This document shows positions 33,960-41,696 of a DNA stretch of 64,000 nt, piece after piece. Every line of letters starts with the position of its first letter. The stretch's first letter is position 1. The notes under the pieces were generated by a model that saw only the letters and a program-made list of their open reading frames with translations, searched no databases and was not told where the DNA came from. This stretch comes from Lichenicola sp050954785 (GTDB taxonomy: Bacteria > Pseudomonadota > Alphaproteobacteria > Acetobacterales > Acetobacteraceae): positions 1 to 64,000 of the forward strand of contig JBPBQO010000171.1 of the NCBI GenBank assembly GCA_050954785.1, written 5' to 3'. The translations under genes and the position numbers were made by a program.

Positions 33960-36869
33960 ATGACCGAGACCGACTATCGCGACACCGTATTCCTGCCCCG
34001 GACGGGCTTTCCCATGCGCGGCGACCTGCCGAAGCGCGAGCCGGCGACGCTGGCGCGCTGGGAGGCGATCGGCCTGGACGACGCCCTGCGCGCCGCCGGG
34101 GAGGGCCGTCCGCACTTCACCCTGCATGACGGCCCGCCCTACGCGAACGGCCCGCTGCATATCGGTCACGCACTCAACAAGATCCTGAAGGACGTGATCA
34201 ACCGCGCCCACCGCATGAGCGGCTACGCGGTTCATTACGTCCCCGGCTGGGATTGTCACGGCCTGCCGATCGAGTGGCAGATCGAGGAGAAATACCGCAA
34301 GGCCGGCAAGGACAAGGACCAGGTGCCGGTGCTGCAGTTCCGCGCCGAGTGCCGCGCGCATGCCCAGACCTGGCTCGATTTCCAGGCGGCCGAGTTCCGC
34401 CGCCTCGGCGTGCAGGGCGATTGGGCCGGCCGCTACGCCACCATGGACTTCAAGTCCGAGGCGATCATCGCCGGCGAGATCGGCAAGTTCCTGGCCAACG
34501 GCTCGCTGTATCGCGGCCTGCGTCCGGTAATGTGGAGCCCGGTCGAGAAGACCGCCCTTGCCGAGGCCGAGATCGAATATCACGACCTGACCAGCACCAC
34601 GATCTGGGTGGCCTTCCCGTTCGTGCGCGACCCGACGCCGGCGCATGCGCTCGAAGGTGTGTCGGCAGTGATCTGGACCACGACCCCCTGGACCATCCCC
34701 GGCAACCGGGCGATCGCATATGGGCCGGAAATCACCTACGCGGTGCTGTGTGTCGACGCGGTGGGCGAGTCTCCGTCTGCAACTGCCGGGGGCTTGCAGC
34801 CCGGTGCCCGCGTGCTGGTTGCCGAAGCGCTGATCGAGCCGTTCCTGGCGGTCGCAGGCATCCTGCAGCACCATGTGCTCTACACCCTTCCCGGCAGCGC
34901 GCTGGAGGGGGCGATCTGCGCGCATCCTCTACGCGGTCTGCCGGTCTATGACGGTGGCTACGACTACGACGTGCCGATGCTGCCCGGCGATTTCGTCACC
35001 ACCGACGCCGGCACCGGTCTGGTGCACATGTCGCCGGCGCATGGCGAGGACGATTTCGCGCTCTGTGTCGCCTACGGCATTGCCGTTCCGGAGACGGTCG
35101 AGGGCGATGGCCGTTATGCGCCGTGGGTGCCGGGCTTCGCTGGCGTGCACGTGTTCAAGGCGGCCGACCCGGTCTGTGCCGCCCTGACCGAGGTGATGCT
35201 GGCGTCGCAGGCCGAGGACAGCGATCCCGACCTGGGCCCGGCCGGCCTCGTCGCACGCGGCCAGATCGTCCATTCCTATCCGCATAGCTGGCGTTCGCGC
35301 GCGCCGGTGATTTTCCGTGCCACGCCGCAATGGTTCATCCGCATGGATGGCGAGACCGGCGACGATCCCGATGAAGGCATCCGGGCGCGGGCGCTGGCGG
35401 CGCTGCAGGATGTCACCTTCGTGCCGGCGCAGGCTCGCAACCGGCTGACCGCGATGGTCGCGGGACGCCCGGACTGGTGCATCAGCCGGCAGCGCGCCTG
35501 GGGCGTGCCGATCGCGGTGTTCGTCGACAAGCGCACCGGCGAGGTGCTGCGCGATCCGGCGGTGATGCAGCGTGTCGTCGAGGCGTTCAGGCTGGAAGGT
35601 GCCGATGCCTGGTACGCCTCGCCGCCCGCGCGCTTCCTGGGCCACGATCGCAACCCGGACGAGTACGAGCAGGTGTTCGACATTGTCGACGTCTGGTTCG
35701 AAAGCGGCTCGACGCATGCCTTCGTGCTGGGGCAGGGCGACCTGCCGTTCCCGGCCGACCTCTATCTCGAAGGCTCCGACCAGCATCGCGGCTGGTTCCA
35801 GTCCAGCCTGCTGGAGAGCGTCGGCACGCGCGGCATGGCGCCGTTCCGCGCCCTGGTGACCAATGGCTTCGTGCTCGACGAGCAGGGCCGCAAGATGAGC
35901 AAGTCTCTCGGCAACGTCACCGCGCCGCAGGACATCAACAACACCCTCGGCGCCGACATCCTCCGGCTATGGGTGATGAACTCCGACACCAACGAGGATC
36001 TCCGCATCGGCAAGGAGATCCTGAAGCAGCAGGGCGAGCTGTATCGCCGGCTGCGCAACACGCTGCGCTGGCTGCTCGGCGCACTCGACGGCTTCGACGA
36101 GGCCGAGCGCGTTTCCTATGACGAGATGCCCGAGCTCGAGCGCTGGGTGCTGCACCGCCTGACCGAACTGGGCGGCATGATCACCCGCGCGGTCGAGACG
36201 CACGAATGGGTGGGCGTGTATCCGGCGCTGCACACCTTCTGCGCCGCCGACCTGTCGGCGTTCTATTTCGACGTGCGCAAGGACGCGCTCTATTGCGATG
36301 CGCCCTCCAACCTGGAGCGCCGCGCGGCCCGCACCGTGCTGGACCATCTGCATCGGACCCTGACCATCTGGCTTGCCCCGGTGCTGGTGTTCACCGCCGA
36401 GGAAGCCTGGACCGAACGCTTCGGCGATAGCGGCAGCGTGCATCTGCAGCCGTTCCCGACGCTGCCGACGGACTGGTTCGATCCGGAGCTCGGCGAGCGC
36501 TGGCTCCGGCTGCGCGCGGTCCGGCGGCTGATCACCACCGCGATCGAGACCGCACGACGCGATGGCGTGGTCGGCTCGTCGCTGCAGGCCGCGCTGGTCC
36601 TGCCGCTGTCGGAGACCGAAGCCGCCGAGTTCGTCGGGGTCGACTGGGAAGAGCTGGCGATCGTGTCGAAGGCGGAGATCGAAATCGATCCATCCTCTGT
36701 CTCGCTGTTCGCCAGCGAGCGTCCGGCCGACGGCACGGCCCATCGTGGTCCGCAGGTCCGGGCCGCGTCCGGCCATAAATGCGCCCGCTGCTGGAAGGTG
36801 CTCGACGAGGTCGGCCAGATCGCCGCCCATCCGACCCTCTGCCTGCGTTGCGCTGACGTCGTCGCATGA
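33960..36869 (+). CDS. ileS: Isoleucyl-tRNA synthetase
   Basis: The 969-residue class-I synthetase has the HIGH motif at residues 67-70 in NGPLHIGHALNK and KMSKS at 645-649 in GRKMSKSLGNVTAP. The editing domain has AVIWTTTPWTIPGNRAIAYG, and the C-terminal zinc finger is CARCWK with CLRCADVVA. It charges tRNA-Ile in the cytosol. The stop codon overlaps the start of lspA by four bases, the widespread ileS-lspA pair. The 260 bases upstream hold no T-box or other recognisable riboswitch. No anomaly was noted. Confidence 0.98.
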   Translation: MTETDYRDTVFLPRTGFPMRGDLPKREPATLARWEAIGLDDALRAAGEGRPHFTLHDGPPYANGPLHIGHALNKILKDVINRAHRMSGYAVHYVPGWDCHGLPIEWQIEEKYRKAGKDKDQVPVLQFRAECRAHAQTWLDFQAAEFRRLGVQGDWAGRYATMDFKSEAIIAGEIGKFLANGSLYRGLRPVMWSPVEKTALAEAEIEYHDLTSTTIWVAFPFVRDPTPAHALEGVSAVIWTTTPWTIPGNRAIAYGPEITYAVLCVDAVGESPSATAGGLQPGARVLVAEALIEPFLAVAGILQHHVLYTLPGSALEGAICAHPLRGLPVYDGGYDYDVPMLPGDFVTTDAGTGLVHMSPAHGEDDFALCVAYGIAVPETVEGDGRYAPWVPGFAGVHVFKAADPVCAALTEVMLASQAEDSDPDLGPAGLVARGQIVHSYPHSWRSRAPVIFRATPQWFIRMDGETGDDPDEGIRARALAALQDVTFVPAQARNRLTAMVAGRPDWCISRQRAWGVPIAVFVDKRTGEVLRDPAVMQRVVEAFRLEGADAWYASPPARFLGHDRNPDEYEQVFDIVDVWFESGSTHAFVLGQGDLPFPADLYLEGSDQHRGWFQSSLLESVGTRGMAPFRALVTNGFVLDEQGRKMSKSLGNVTAPQDINNTLGADILRLWVMNSDTNEDLRIGKEILKQQGELYRRLRNTLRWLLGALDGFDEAERVSYDEMPELERWVLHRLTELGGMITRAVETHEWVGVYPALHTFCAADLSAFYFDVRKDALYCDAPSNLERRAARTVLDHLHRTLTIWLAPVLVFTAEEAWTERFGDSGSVHLQPFPTLPTDWFDPELGERWLRLRAVRRLITTAIETARRDGVVGSSLQAALVLPLSETEAAEFVGVDWEELAIVSKAEIEIDPSSVSLFASERPADGTAHRGPQVRAASGHKCARCWKVLDEVGQIAAHPTLCLRCADVVA

Positions 36870-37399
36870 GCGGCATCGAGACGTCCGATCTCGCCGGCCG
36901 GGCGAGTGCGGGGAACGGTCGCTACCTGCCGCTCGGGCTGGTTCTTGGACTGGTGGTGCTGGCGGTGGACCAGGCCAGCAAATGGTGGATCCTGGACCGG
37001 CTCGACCTGCCCATGCGCGGTCGCGTCACGGTGCTGCCGGTGCTCGACTTCGTCATGGTCTGGAATCATGCGGTGACGTTCGGCCTGTTCGGCGGCGTAG
37101 GCGCCGCAGGCCGCTTCCTGTTCAGCGCGGTGGCTCTGGCCGTGGTGGTGATGCTGCTGTTCTGGATGCGGCGCACGCCGAAACCGTGGGTCGCGGCGGC
37201 ACTCGGCGCCATCGCCGGCGGGGCGATCGGCAATGTCATCGACCGGCTGCGCTTCGGTGCGGTGGTCGATTTCATCCATGCCCACCTGGGCTCGCTGTCC
37301 TGGAACTACATCTTCAACCTGGCCGACGCGTCGATCGTCTGCGGCGTCGGCGTGCTGCTGCTCGACAGCCTGTTCGATCGGTCCCCGAAACAGCAATGA
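36866..37399 (+). CDS. lspA: Lipoprotein signal peptidase II
   Basis: The 177-residue inner-membrane protein has four hydrophobic helices. The catalytic aspartates lie in GGAIGNVIDRLRFGAVVDFI and FNLADASIVCG, and an early conserved motif is LAVDQASKWWI. It cleaves the signal peptide of diacylglyceryl-prolipoproteins, and at least five such lipoproteins are encoded in this window. It is coupled to ileS by an ATGA overlap. The N-terminal 20 residues are a little longer than in E. coli. Confidence 0.97.
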   Translation: MSGIETSDLAGRASAGNGRYLPLGLVLGLVVLAVDQASKWWILDRLDLPMRGRVTVLPVLDFVMVWNHAVTFGLFGGVGAAGRFLFSAVALAVVVMLLFWMRRTPKPWVAAALGAIAGGAIGNVIDRLRFGAVVDFIHAHLGSLSWNYIFNLADASIVCGVGVLLLDSLFDRSPKQQ

Positions 37400-37463
37400 A
37401 CGTAGGCTTGCCTGCGCTGTTGTGACAGCACCCGCACCGACCAGCACGCCGGAGGACCATCCC

Positions 37464-38282
37464 ATGCCGCACGTCCCGACCATCAGCCTGAACCAGGGCA
37501 ACGCGATCCCGCAACTGGGCTACGGCGTGTTCAAGGTCGGCGCCGACGAGGCCGAGAAGGCTGTCGGGCTGGCACTGGATGCCGGCTACCGTTCGATCGA
37601 CACCGCCATGATCTACCGGAACGAGGAAGGCGTCGGCCAGGCGATCGCCAAAGCCGGCATCGAGCGGGACGAACTGTTCATCACCACCAAGCTGTGGAAC
37701 GACGACCAGGGCTACGACTCCACGCTGAAGGCGTTCGATGCCAGTCTGGCGCGGCTTGGCCTCGACTATGTCGATCTCTACCTGATCCATTGGCCGAAGC
37801 CGGCGCTGGACAAGTATCTCGACACATGGCGCGCCTTCGAGAAGCTCAAGCAGGATGGCCGGGTCCGGGCGATCGGTGTGTCCAATTTCCAGGTGCCCCA
37901 TCTGGAACGTCTGCTGGGTGAAACCGCGATCGTGCCTGCGATCAACCAGATCGAGCTGCATCCGACCCTGCCGCAGAACGAGCTGCACGACTTCCACCAG
38001 GCGCACGGCATCGTCACCGAGGCCTGGAGCCCGCTGGCCCAGGGCGAACTGGATGCACCGGTGATCGTCGAACTGGCCGCGAAGCACGGACGCACCCCGG
38101 CGCAGATCGTGCTGCGCTGGCACATGCAGCGCGGCATCGTGGCGATCCCGAAATCGATCACGCCGTCGCGGATCGCCGAGAACATCGACATCTTCGATTT
38201 CGCGCTGGCCGACGACGACATGGAGCGGATGCGCAGCCTCGATAGCGGCCGGCGCATCGGGCCGGATCCCAATAACTTCTAG
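37464..38282 (+). CDS. Aldo/keto reductase (2,5-diketo-D-gluconate reductase-like)
   Basis: The 272-residue protein has GYRSIDTAMIYRNEEGVGQA with the catalytic D and Y, KLWND with the lysine, and DLYLIHWPKP with the histidine. The NADPH-binding end is GIVAIPKSITPSRIAENIDI. A strong ribosome site GGAGG lies at 37451-37455. The closest functional class is the family of 2,5-diketo-D-gluconic acid reductases and related aldehyde reductases, fitting an organism that handles sugar acids. The substrate is not provable from sequence. It is 64 bases downstream of lspA and probably on its own promoter. Confidence 0.93.
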   Translation: MPHVPTISLNQGNAIPQLGYGVFKVGADEAEKAVGLALDAGYRSIDTAMIYRNEEGVGQAIAKAGIERDELFITTKLWNDDQGYDSTLKAFDASLARLGLDYVDLYLIHWPKPALDKYLDTWRAFEKLKQDGRVRAIGVSNFQVPHLERLLGETAIVPAINQIELHPTLPQNELHDFHQAHGIVTEAWSPLAQGELDAPVIVELAAKHGRTPAQIVLRWHMQRGIVAIPKSITPSRIAENIDIFDFALADDDMERMRSLDSGRRIGPDPNNF

Positions 38283-38357
38283 CCTCTGTTGCGGGAGTTG
38301 CCGTCCGATACGGCACGATGCTTGCCCGAGGGGGTGTTTCCATCCTATGAGGCGAGC

Positions 38358-38900
38358 ATGTCCGCGCTCCAGAATCGTATCGTCCTGCTGGCTGCCCTCG
38401 TGGCGGCCGGCTCCGTGCTCTCCGCCTGCAGCGGGGAGCAGATCGAGCGCGATTTCGGCATGATCCGGGTCGCTCCGGACGAGTTCACCGTCACCACGCG
38501 TGCGCCCCTGTCGATGCCGCCGACTGCCGCTCTCAGCCAGCCGACGCCCGGCGCGGACCGGCCGCAGGAACAGAGCAGCCAGACCCAGGCGCTCGAGACA
38601 CTCGCGCCGAACGTGGCGTTGCAGGGAGCCAGCGGCCCCACCAGCACCGGTCAGCAGGCGCTCGTCGCCGGTGCGGATCAGGCCAGCAACCAGGCTGCGA
38701 CCGGCGGGCTCGATCATCCGAGCCAGGGCTTCGTCAACGAGCTGATGTTCTGGAAGGGTGGTCAGGCCGGCGAAGTGGTCGATGCGACCGCCGAGCGCCA
38801 GCGCTTGCAGGAAAACTCCGCTCTCGGACGCAGCCCGACAGTGGGCGCCACGCCGACCGTCAAGGTGGCCAAGCCTGGCTTCTTCGATCGCCTGTTCTAA
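38358..38900 (+). CDS. DUF3035 lipoprotein, possible BamF-type component
   Basis: The 180-residue product has a signal peptide with the lipobox VLSACSGEQ. The conserved motif FGMIRVAPDEFTVTTRAPLS is followed by MPPTAALSQPTPG, then a disordered region and the end AKPGFFDRLF. This layout is the DUF3035 family of alphaproteobacterial outer-membrane lipoproteins, which has been linked to the beta-barrel assembly machinery as BamF; that link is from memory of the family and less certain. The start at 38358 is chosen to begin the signal peptide. The structured RNA element starts one base after its stop. Confidence 0.8.
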   Translation: MSALQNRIVLLAALVAAGSVLSACSGEQIERDFGMIRVAPDEFTVTTRAPLSMPPTAALSQPTPGADRPQEQSSQTQALETLAPNVALQGASGPTSTGQQALVAGADQASNQAATGGLDHPSQGFVNELMFWKGGQAGEVVDATAERQRLQENSALGRSPTVGATPTVKVAKPGFFDRLF

Positions 38901-38901
38901 C

Positions 38902-39062
38902 GGATCGCTTGATAACGCTACTGTGCCGGCGAGCCGACGCGGCTGTCTGCGCTTGCCGAGTGCTCACGGCCAGGAGGCCGCTCCGCTCCGGTTCTCGACA
39001 ACCACGACGGGCGCTCCCGTAGAGGGAGCTCTCACTCGGCACAGCGCGTTCTCAAACGATCC
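38902..39062 (+). ncRNA. Candidate structured RNA, copy 1 (novel 3'-UTR element)
   Basis: Nested pairs close this element: GGATCG at 38902-38907 with CGATCC at 39057-39062; TTGA at 38909-38912 with TCAA at 39052-39055; AACGC at 38914-38918 with GCGTT at 39046-39050; CTGTGCCG at 38921-38928 with CGGCACAG at 39037-39044. Inside is a perfect hairpin, GCTCCC at 39013-39018 with GGGAGC at 39024-39029 and a GTAGA loop. The core is repeated at 61763-61859, where the outer stems have other sequences but still pair. It begins directly after the DUF3035 stop and ends 48 bases before mutL. No T-run follows, so it is not a simple terminator. Confidence 0.7.
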
Positions 39063-39110
39063 CCGATCGATCGATAGTCAGTTTGACGTTGTCGATCTAT
39101 TGACCATCCC

Positions 39111-40943
39111 ATGACCACGTCGCCGATCCGTCGTTTGTCGGAGCGGGTGGTCAACCGGATTGCGGCGGGCGAGGTGATCGAGCGGCCGGCGGCGGCGGTG
39201 AAGGAACTGGTCGAGAACGCGATCGATGCCGGCGCGAAGCGGATCGCCGTGTCGCTGGTCGGTGGCGGCATCGAGCGGATCGAAGTGGTCGATGACGGCA
39301 GCGGCATGTCCGCAGCCGACCTCGTATTGGCGGTCGAGCGCCACTGCACCTCCAAACTTACCGACGACACGCTGGTATCGATCACCACGCTCGGTTTTCG
39401 CGGCGAGGCACTGCCCAGCATCGGCGCGGCGGCGCGGCTGTGCCTGACCTCCCGGCAACGACCGGTGGATGGGCTCGCCAGCGAGGCCTGGCGGCTGAGG
39501 GTCGAGGGCGGGGTGCTGCATCACGCCGAACCCAGCTCCGGTCCGCCCGGCACCCAGGTGCTGGTCGAGGATCTGTTCTTCGCCACTCCGGCACGGCGCA
39601 AATTCCTGAAAAGTCCGAGGGTCGAGGCGGGTCATGCCGAGATCGTCGTGCGGCGGCTGGCGCTGGCCGCATCGCACATCGCGTTCCGGCTGCAGATCGA
39701 CGGTCGCGTGCTGCTCGACCTTCCCGGCCAGTCGCGGGAAGCGCGGGTCGCCGCCTTGCTGGCGGACGAAGGCGGCGAGGCCGGTCCGCAGGGGCTGCTC
39801 GTGGTCGAGGGCGAACGTGACGGGATGATTCTGTCCGGGTTCGCCTGTGGTCCGGCGGTGCATCGCGCCACCGCGAATGGCCAGTATCTGGTGGTCAATG
39901 GCCGCCCGGTCGCCGATCCGGTGCTGCGTACGGCGGTCCGGGTCGCCTACCGGCAGGTCATGGAACAGGGGCGTCATGCCGTTGTAGCCTTGTTCCTCGA
40001 CATCCCGGCAGACCGGCTCGACGTCAACGTGCATCCGGCAAAAACCGAGCTGCGCTACGCCGATGCGGCGTCCGTACGCTCGCTGGTGATCGGCAGCCTC
40101 GGGCGCGCCCTCGGCGGCGGTGCCGGAACCGGCGGCGTGCAGTCCGGCCTGCTGACCGCGCGACGGCCGGGCCACGGAATCTGGTATCCGCCCGAACGCA
40201 CGGCACCCATCATGCCGGCCGGTTTCGCGGAACCGAGCTTGGCACTCGGAGCAGGGCCGTCCGCCCGGATGCTTCCGCCACAACCGGTCGCGGCGCCATC
40301 GCAGCGTCCGGCCACGCCTTTATCATCGTCGGCCGATCCCGATCCGCATCCGCTCGGCGCTGCCGTTGCCCAGGTGCTCGACACCTACGTGATCGCCGTT
40401 GCCGGCGACGGCAGCCTGGTGCTGGTCGACCAGCATGCCGCGCATGAGCGCCTGACCCACGAGAGCCTGCGCCAGCAATACCTGGACGGCGCCATCCATG
40501 CGCAGCGCCTGCTGCTGCCGGAAGTGGTCGACCTGCCGGCACGCGATGCGGAACGGCTGCTGGAATTCAGCGGCACGTTGTCGGCGTTCGGCATCGAGAT
40601 CGAGCCGTTCGGCGGCCGCTCGGTGCTGCTCCGGGCGGTGCCGGCCCTGCTCGGCAACCCCGATCCGACGGCGCTGCTGCGCGACCTTGCCGAGGAACTG
40701 GGCGCCGATGAACTGGCCACGCCGGACGAGTCCGGCGCGCTCACCGGCCGGCTCGATGCGGTGATCGCCCGCATGGCCTGCCATGGCAGCATCCGCGCCG
40801 GCCGCCGCCTCACCGCCGAGGAGATGGACCATCTGCTCCGGCAGATGGAAGCCACCCCACGTGCCGCCACCTGCAGCCATGGTCGCCCCACCTACCTCAA
40901 GCTCAGCCGCCACGAGATCGAACGGATGTTCGGTCGGCGCTGA
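39111..40943 (+). CDS. mutL: DNA mismatch repair protein MutL
   Basis: The 610-residue protein has an N-terminal GHKL ATPase: VNRIAAGEVIERPAAAVKEL, VENAIDAGA, VVDDGSGMSAADL and TLGFRGEALPSIG. A variable linker of about 70 residues is rich in P and A. The C-terminal domain has the endonuclease metal motif DQHAAHERLTHE, then CHGSIRAGRRLT and ATCSHGRPTYLKL. The motif predicts a latent nicking endonuclease, as in bacteria without MutH. The gene stands alone and ends three bases before the end of the convergent vapC. Confidence 0.97.
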   Translation: MTTSPIRRLSERVVNRIAAGEVIERPAAAVKELVENAIDAGAKRIAVSLVGGGIERIEVVDDGSGMSAADLVLAVERHCTSKLTDDTLVSITTLGFRGEALPSIGAAARLCLTSRQRPVDGLASEAWRLRVEGGVLHHAEPSSGPPGTQVLVEDLFFATPARRKFLKSPRVEAGHAEIVVRRLALAASHIAFRLQIDGRVLLDLPGQSREARVAALLADEGGEAGPQGLLVVEGERDGMILSGFACGPAVHRATANGQYLVVNGRPVADPVLRTAVRVAYRQVMEQGRHAVVALFLDIPADRLDVNVHPAKTELRYADAASVRSLVIGSLGRALGGGAGTGGVQSGLLTARRPGHGIWYPPERTAPIMPAGFAEPSLALGAGPSARMLPPQPVAAPSQRPATPLSSSADPDPHPLGAAVAQVLDTYVIAVAGDGSLVLVDQHAAHERLTHESLRQQYLDGAIHAQRLLLPEVVDLPARDAERLLEFSGTLSAFGIEIEPFGGRSVLLRAVPALLGNPDPTALLRDLAEELGADELATPDESGALTGRLDAVIARMACHGSIRAGRRLTAEEMDHLLRQMEATPRAATCSHGRPTYLKLSRHEIERMFGRR

Positions 40944-40946
40944 CGC

Positions 40947-41357
40947 TCAGGCCGGCTCGTGCAGCCAGTCCTCGGATCGCAATCCGTCGATGCGCTGAAA
41001 CTCGCCCGGGTTGCCGGTGACCACGATCAGGCCGCGGCTGCGGGCATGACCTGCGATCATCAAATCGTATGGTCCGATCACCTCGCCTCGACGTTCCAGG
41101 CTGGCCCGGATATCCGCGCTGTGCGCAGCGGCTTCGTCATCAAACGGCAGCAGGGTCAGCCGGGATGCGAACCGTTCGACCTGCTGTCGCGTCTCGGCCG
41201 GCCGTACCGATCGTTCGGCACCGTACAGCAGTTCGTACAACACCACGCTCGACAGGCATAAGCCTGATGCTTCGGTATTGAAGCAAGGCCGCAGCCCGGC
41301 GGGACGGTCGCGGATCACCCTGATGCACAGGTCGGTATCGAGCAGATAGCGCAGCAT
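40947..41357 (-). CDS. vapC: Type II toxin VapC (PIN-domain ribonuclease)
   Basis: The 136-residue PIN domain has MLRYLLDTDLCIRVIRDRPA with the first aspartate, VVLYELLYGAERS with the glutamate, and VIGPYDLMIAGHARSRGLIV with the third acidic residue and the conserved alanines. It ends with TGNPGEFQRIDGLRSEDW. VapC toxins cut specific RNAs such as initiator tRNA when free of antitoxin. It follows the antitoxin gene with a nine-base gap, the normal order. All acidic residues are present, so the toxin should be active. Confidence 0.92.
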   Translation of the reverse strand: MLRYLLDTDLCIRVIRDRPAGLRPCFNTEASGLCLSSVVLYELLYGAERSVRPAETRQQVERFASRLTLLPFDDEAAAHSADIRASLERRGEVIGPYDLMIAGHARSRGLIVVTGNPGEFQRIDGLRSEDWLHEPA

Positions 41358-41366
41358 GCCGGCGAC

Positions 41367-41591
41367 TCAGAAGGACTCGCGTTGCTGATGCACGGGCTGC
41401 TCGCGAGGTCCGAGATCTATTCCGGGGGCCTCGAAGAAGTCGTCCCAGGTCGCGTTCGAGGGCACGATGATCCGCCGAATTCCATCCCGGACGATCGCAA
41501 CTTCAGTGACGGTATCCGGAAACGCGACGGCCTTCGGCAGGCGAACGGCTTGCGACCGGTTCGACAGGAACAGCGTCGTATGAACGTTCAT
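41367..41591 (-). CDS. vapB: Type II antitoxin VapB (AbrB/MazE-like)
   Basis: The 74-residue protein has an AbrB-type DNA-binding N-terminus (TTLFLSNRSQAVRLPKAVAF and VTEVAIVRDGIRRIIVPS), followed by the toxin-binding tail WDDFFEAPGIDLG. It neutralises VapC and represses the operon. A GGAGG ribosome site lies just upstream, and a perfect 8+8 inverted repeat spaced by five bases lies in the promoter region at 41603-41623. The ATG at 41591 is fixed by this site and by the family length. Confidence 0.92.
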   Translation of the reverse strand: MNVHTTLFLSNRSQAVRLPKAVAFPDTVTEVAIVRDGIRRIIVPSNATWDDFFEAPGIDLGPREQPVHQQRESF

Positions 41592-41602
41592 GACCACCTC
41601 CT

Positions 41603-41623
41603 GGATATACAACGAGTATATCC
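41603..41623. promoter_or_regulatory. VapB operator, perfect inverted repeat
   Basis: GGATATAC at 41603-41610 and GTATATCC at 41616-41623 form a perfect inverted repeat with the spacer AACGA. The repeat ends two bases from the vapB ribosome site on the minus strand. AbrB-type antitoxins bind such TATAC half-sites, so this is the expected autorepression site; the TATAC parts may also form the promoter -10. Confidence 0.8.
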
Positions 41624-41696
41624 CTTGATCGGGCCGGATCAAGCTTGGCCTGCCGCACGGGCTCTGGTGCAGTGCAGCGACGCAGCCTAGGATGCG

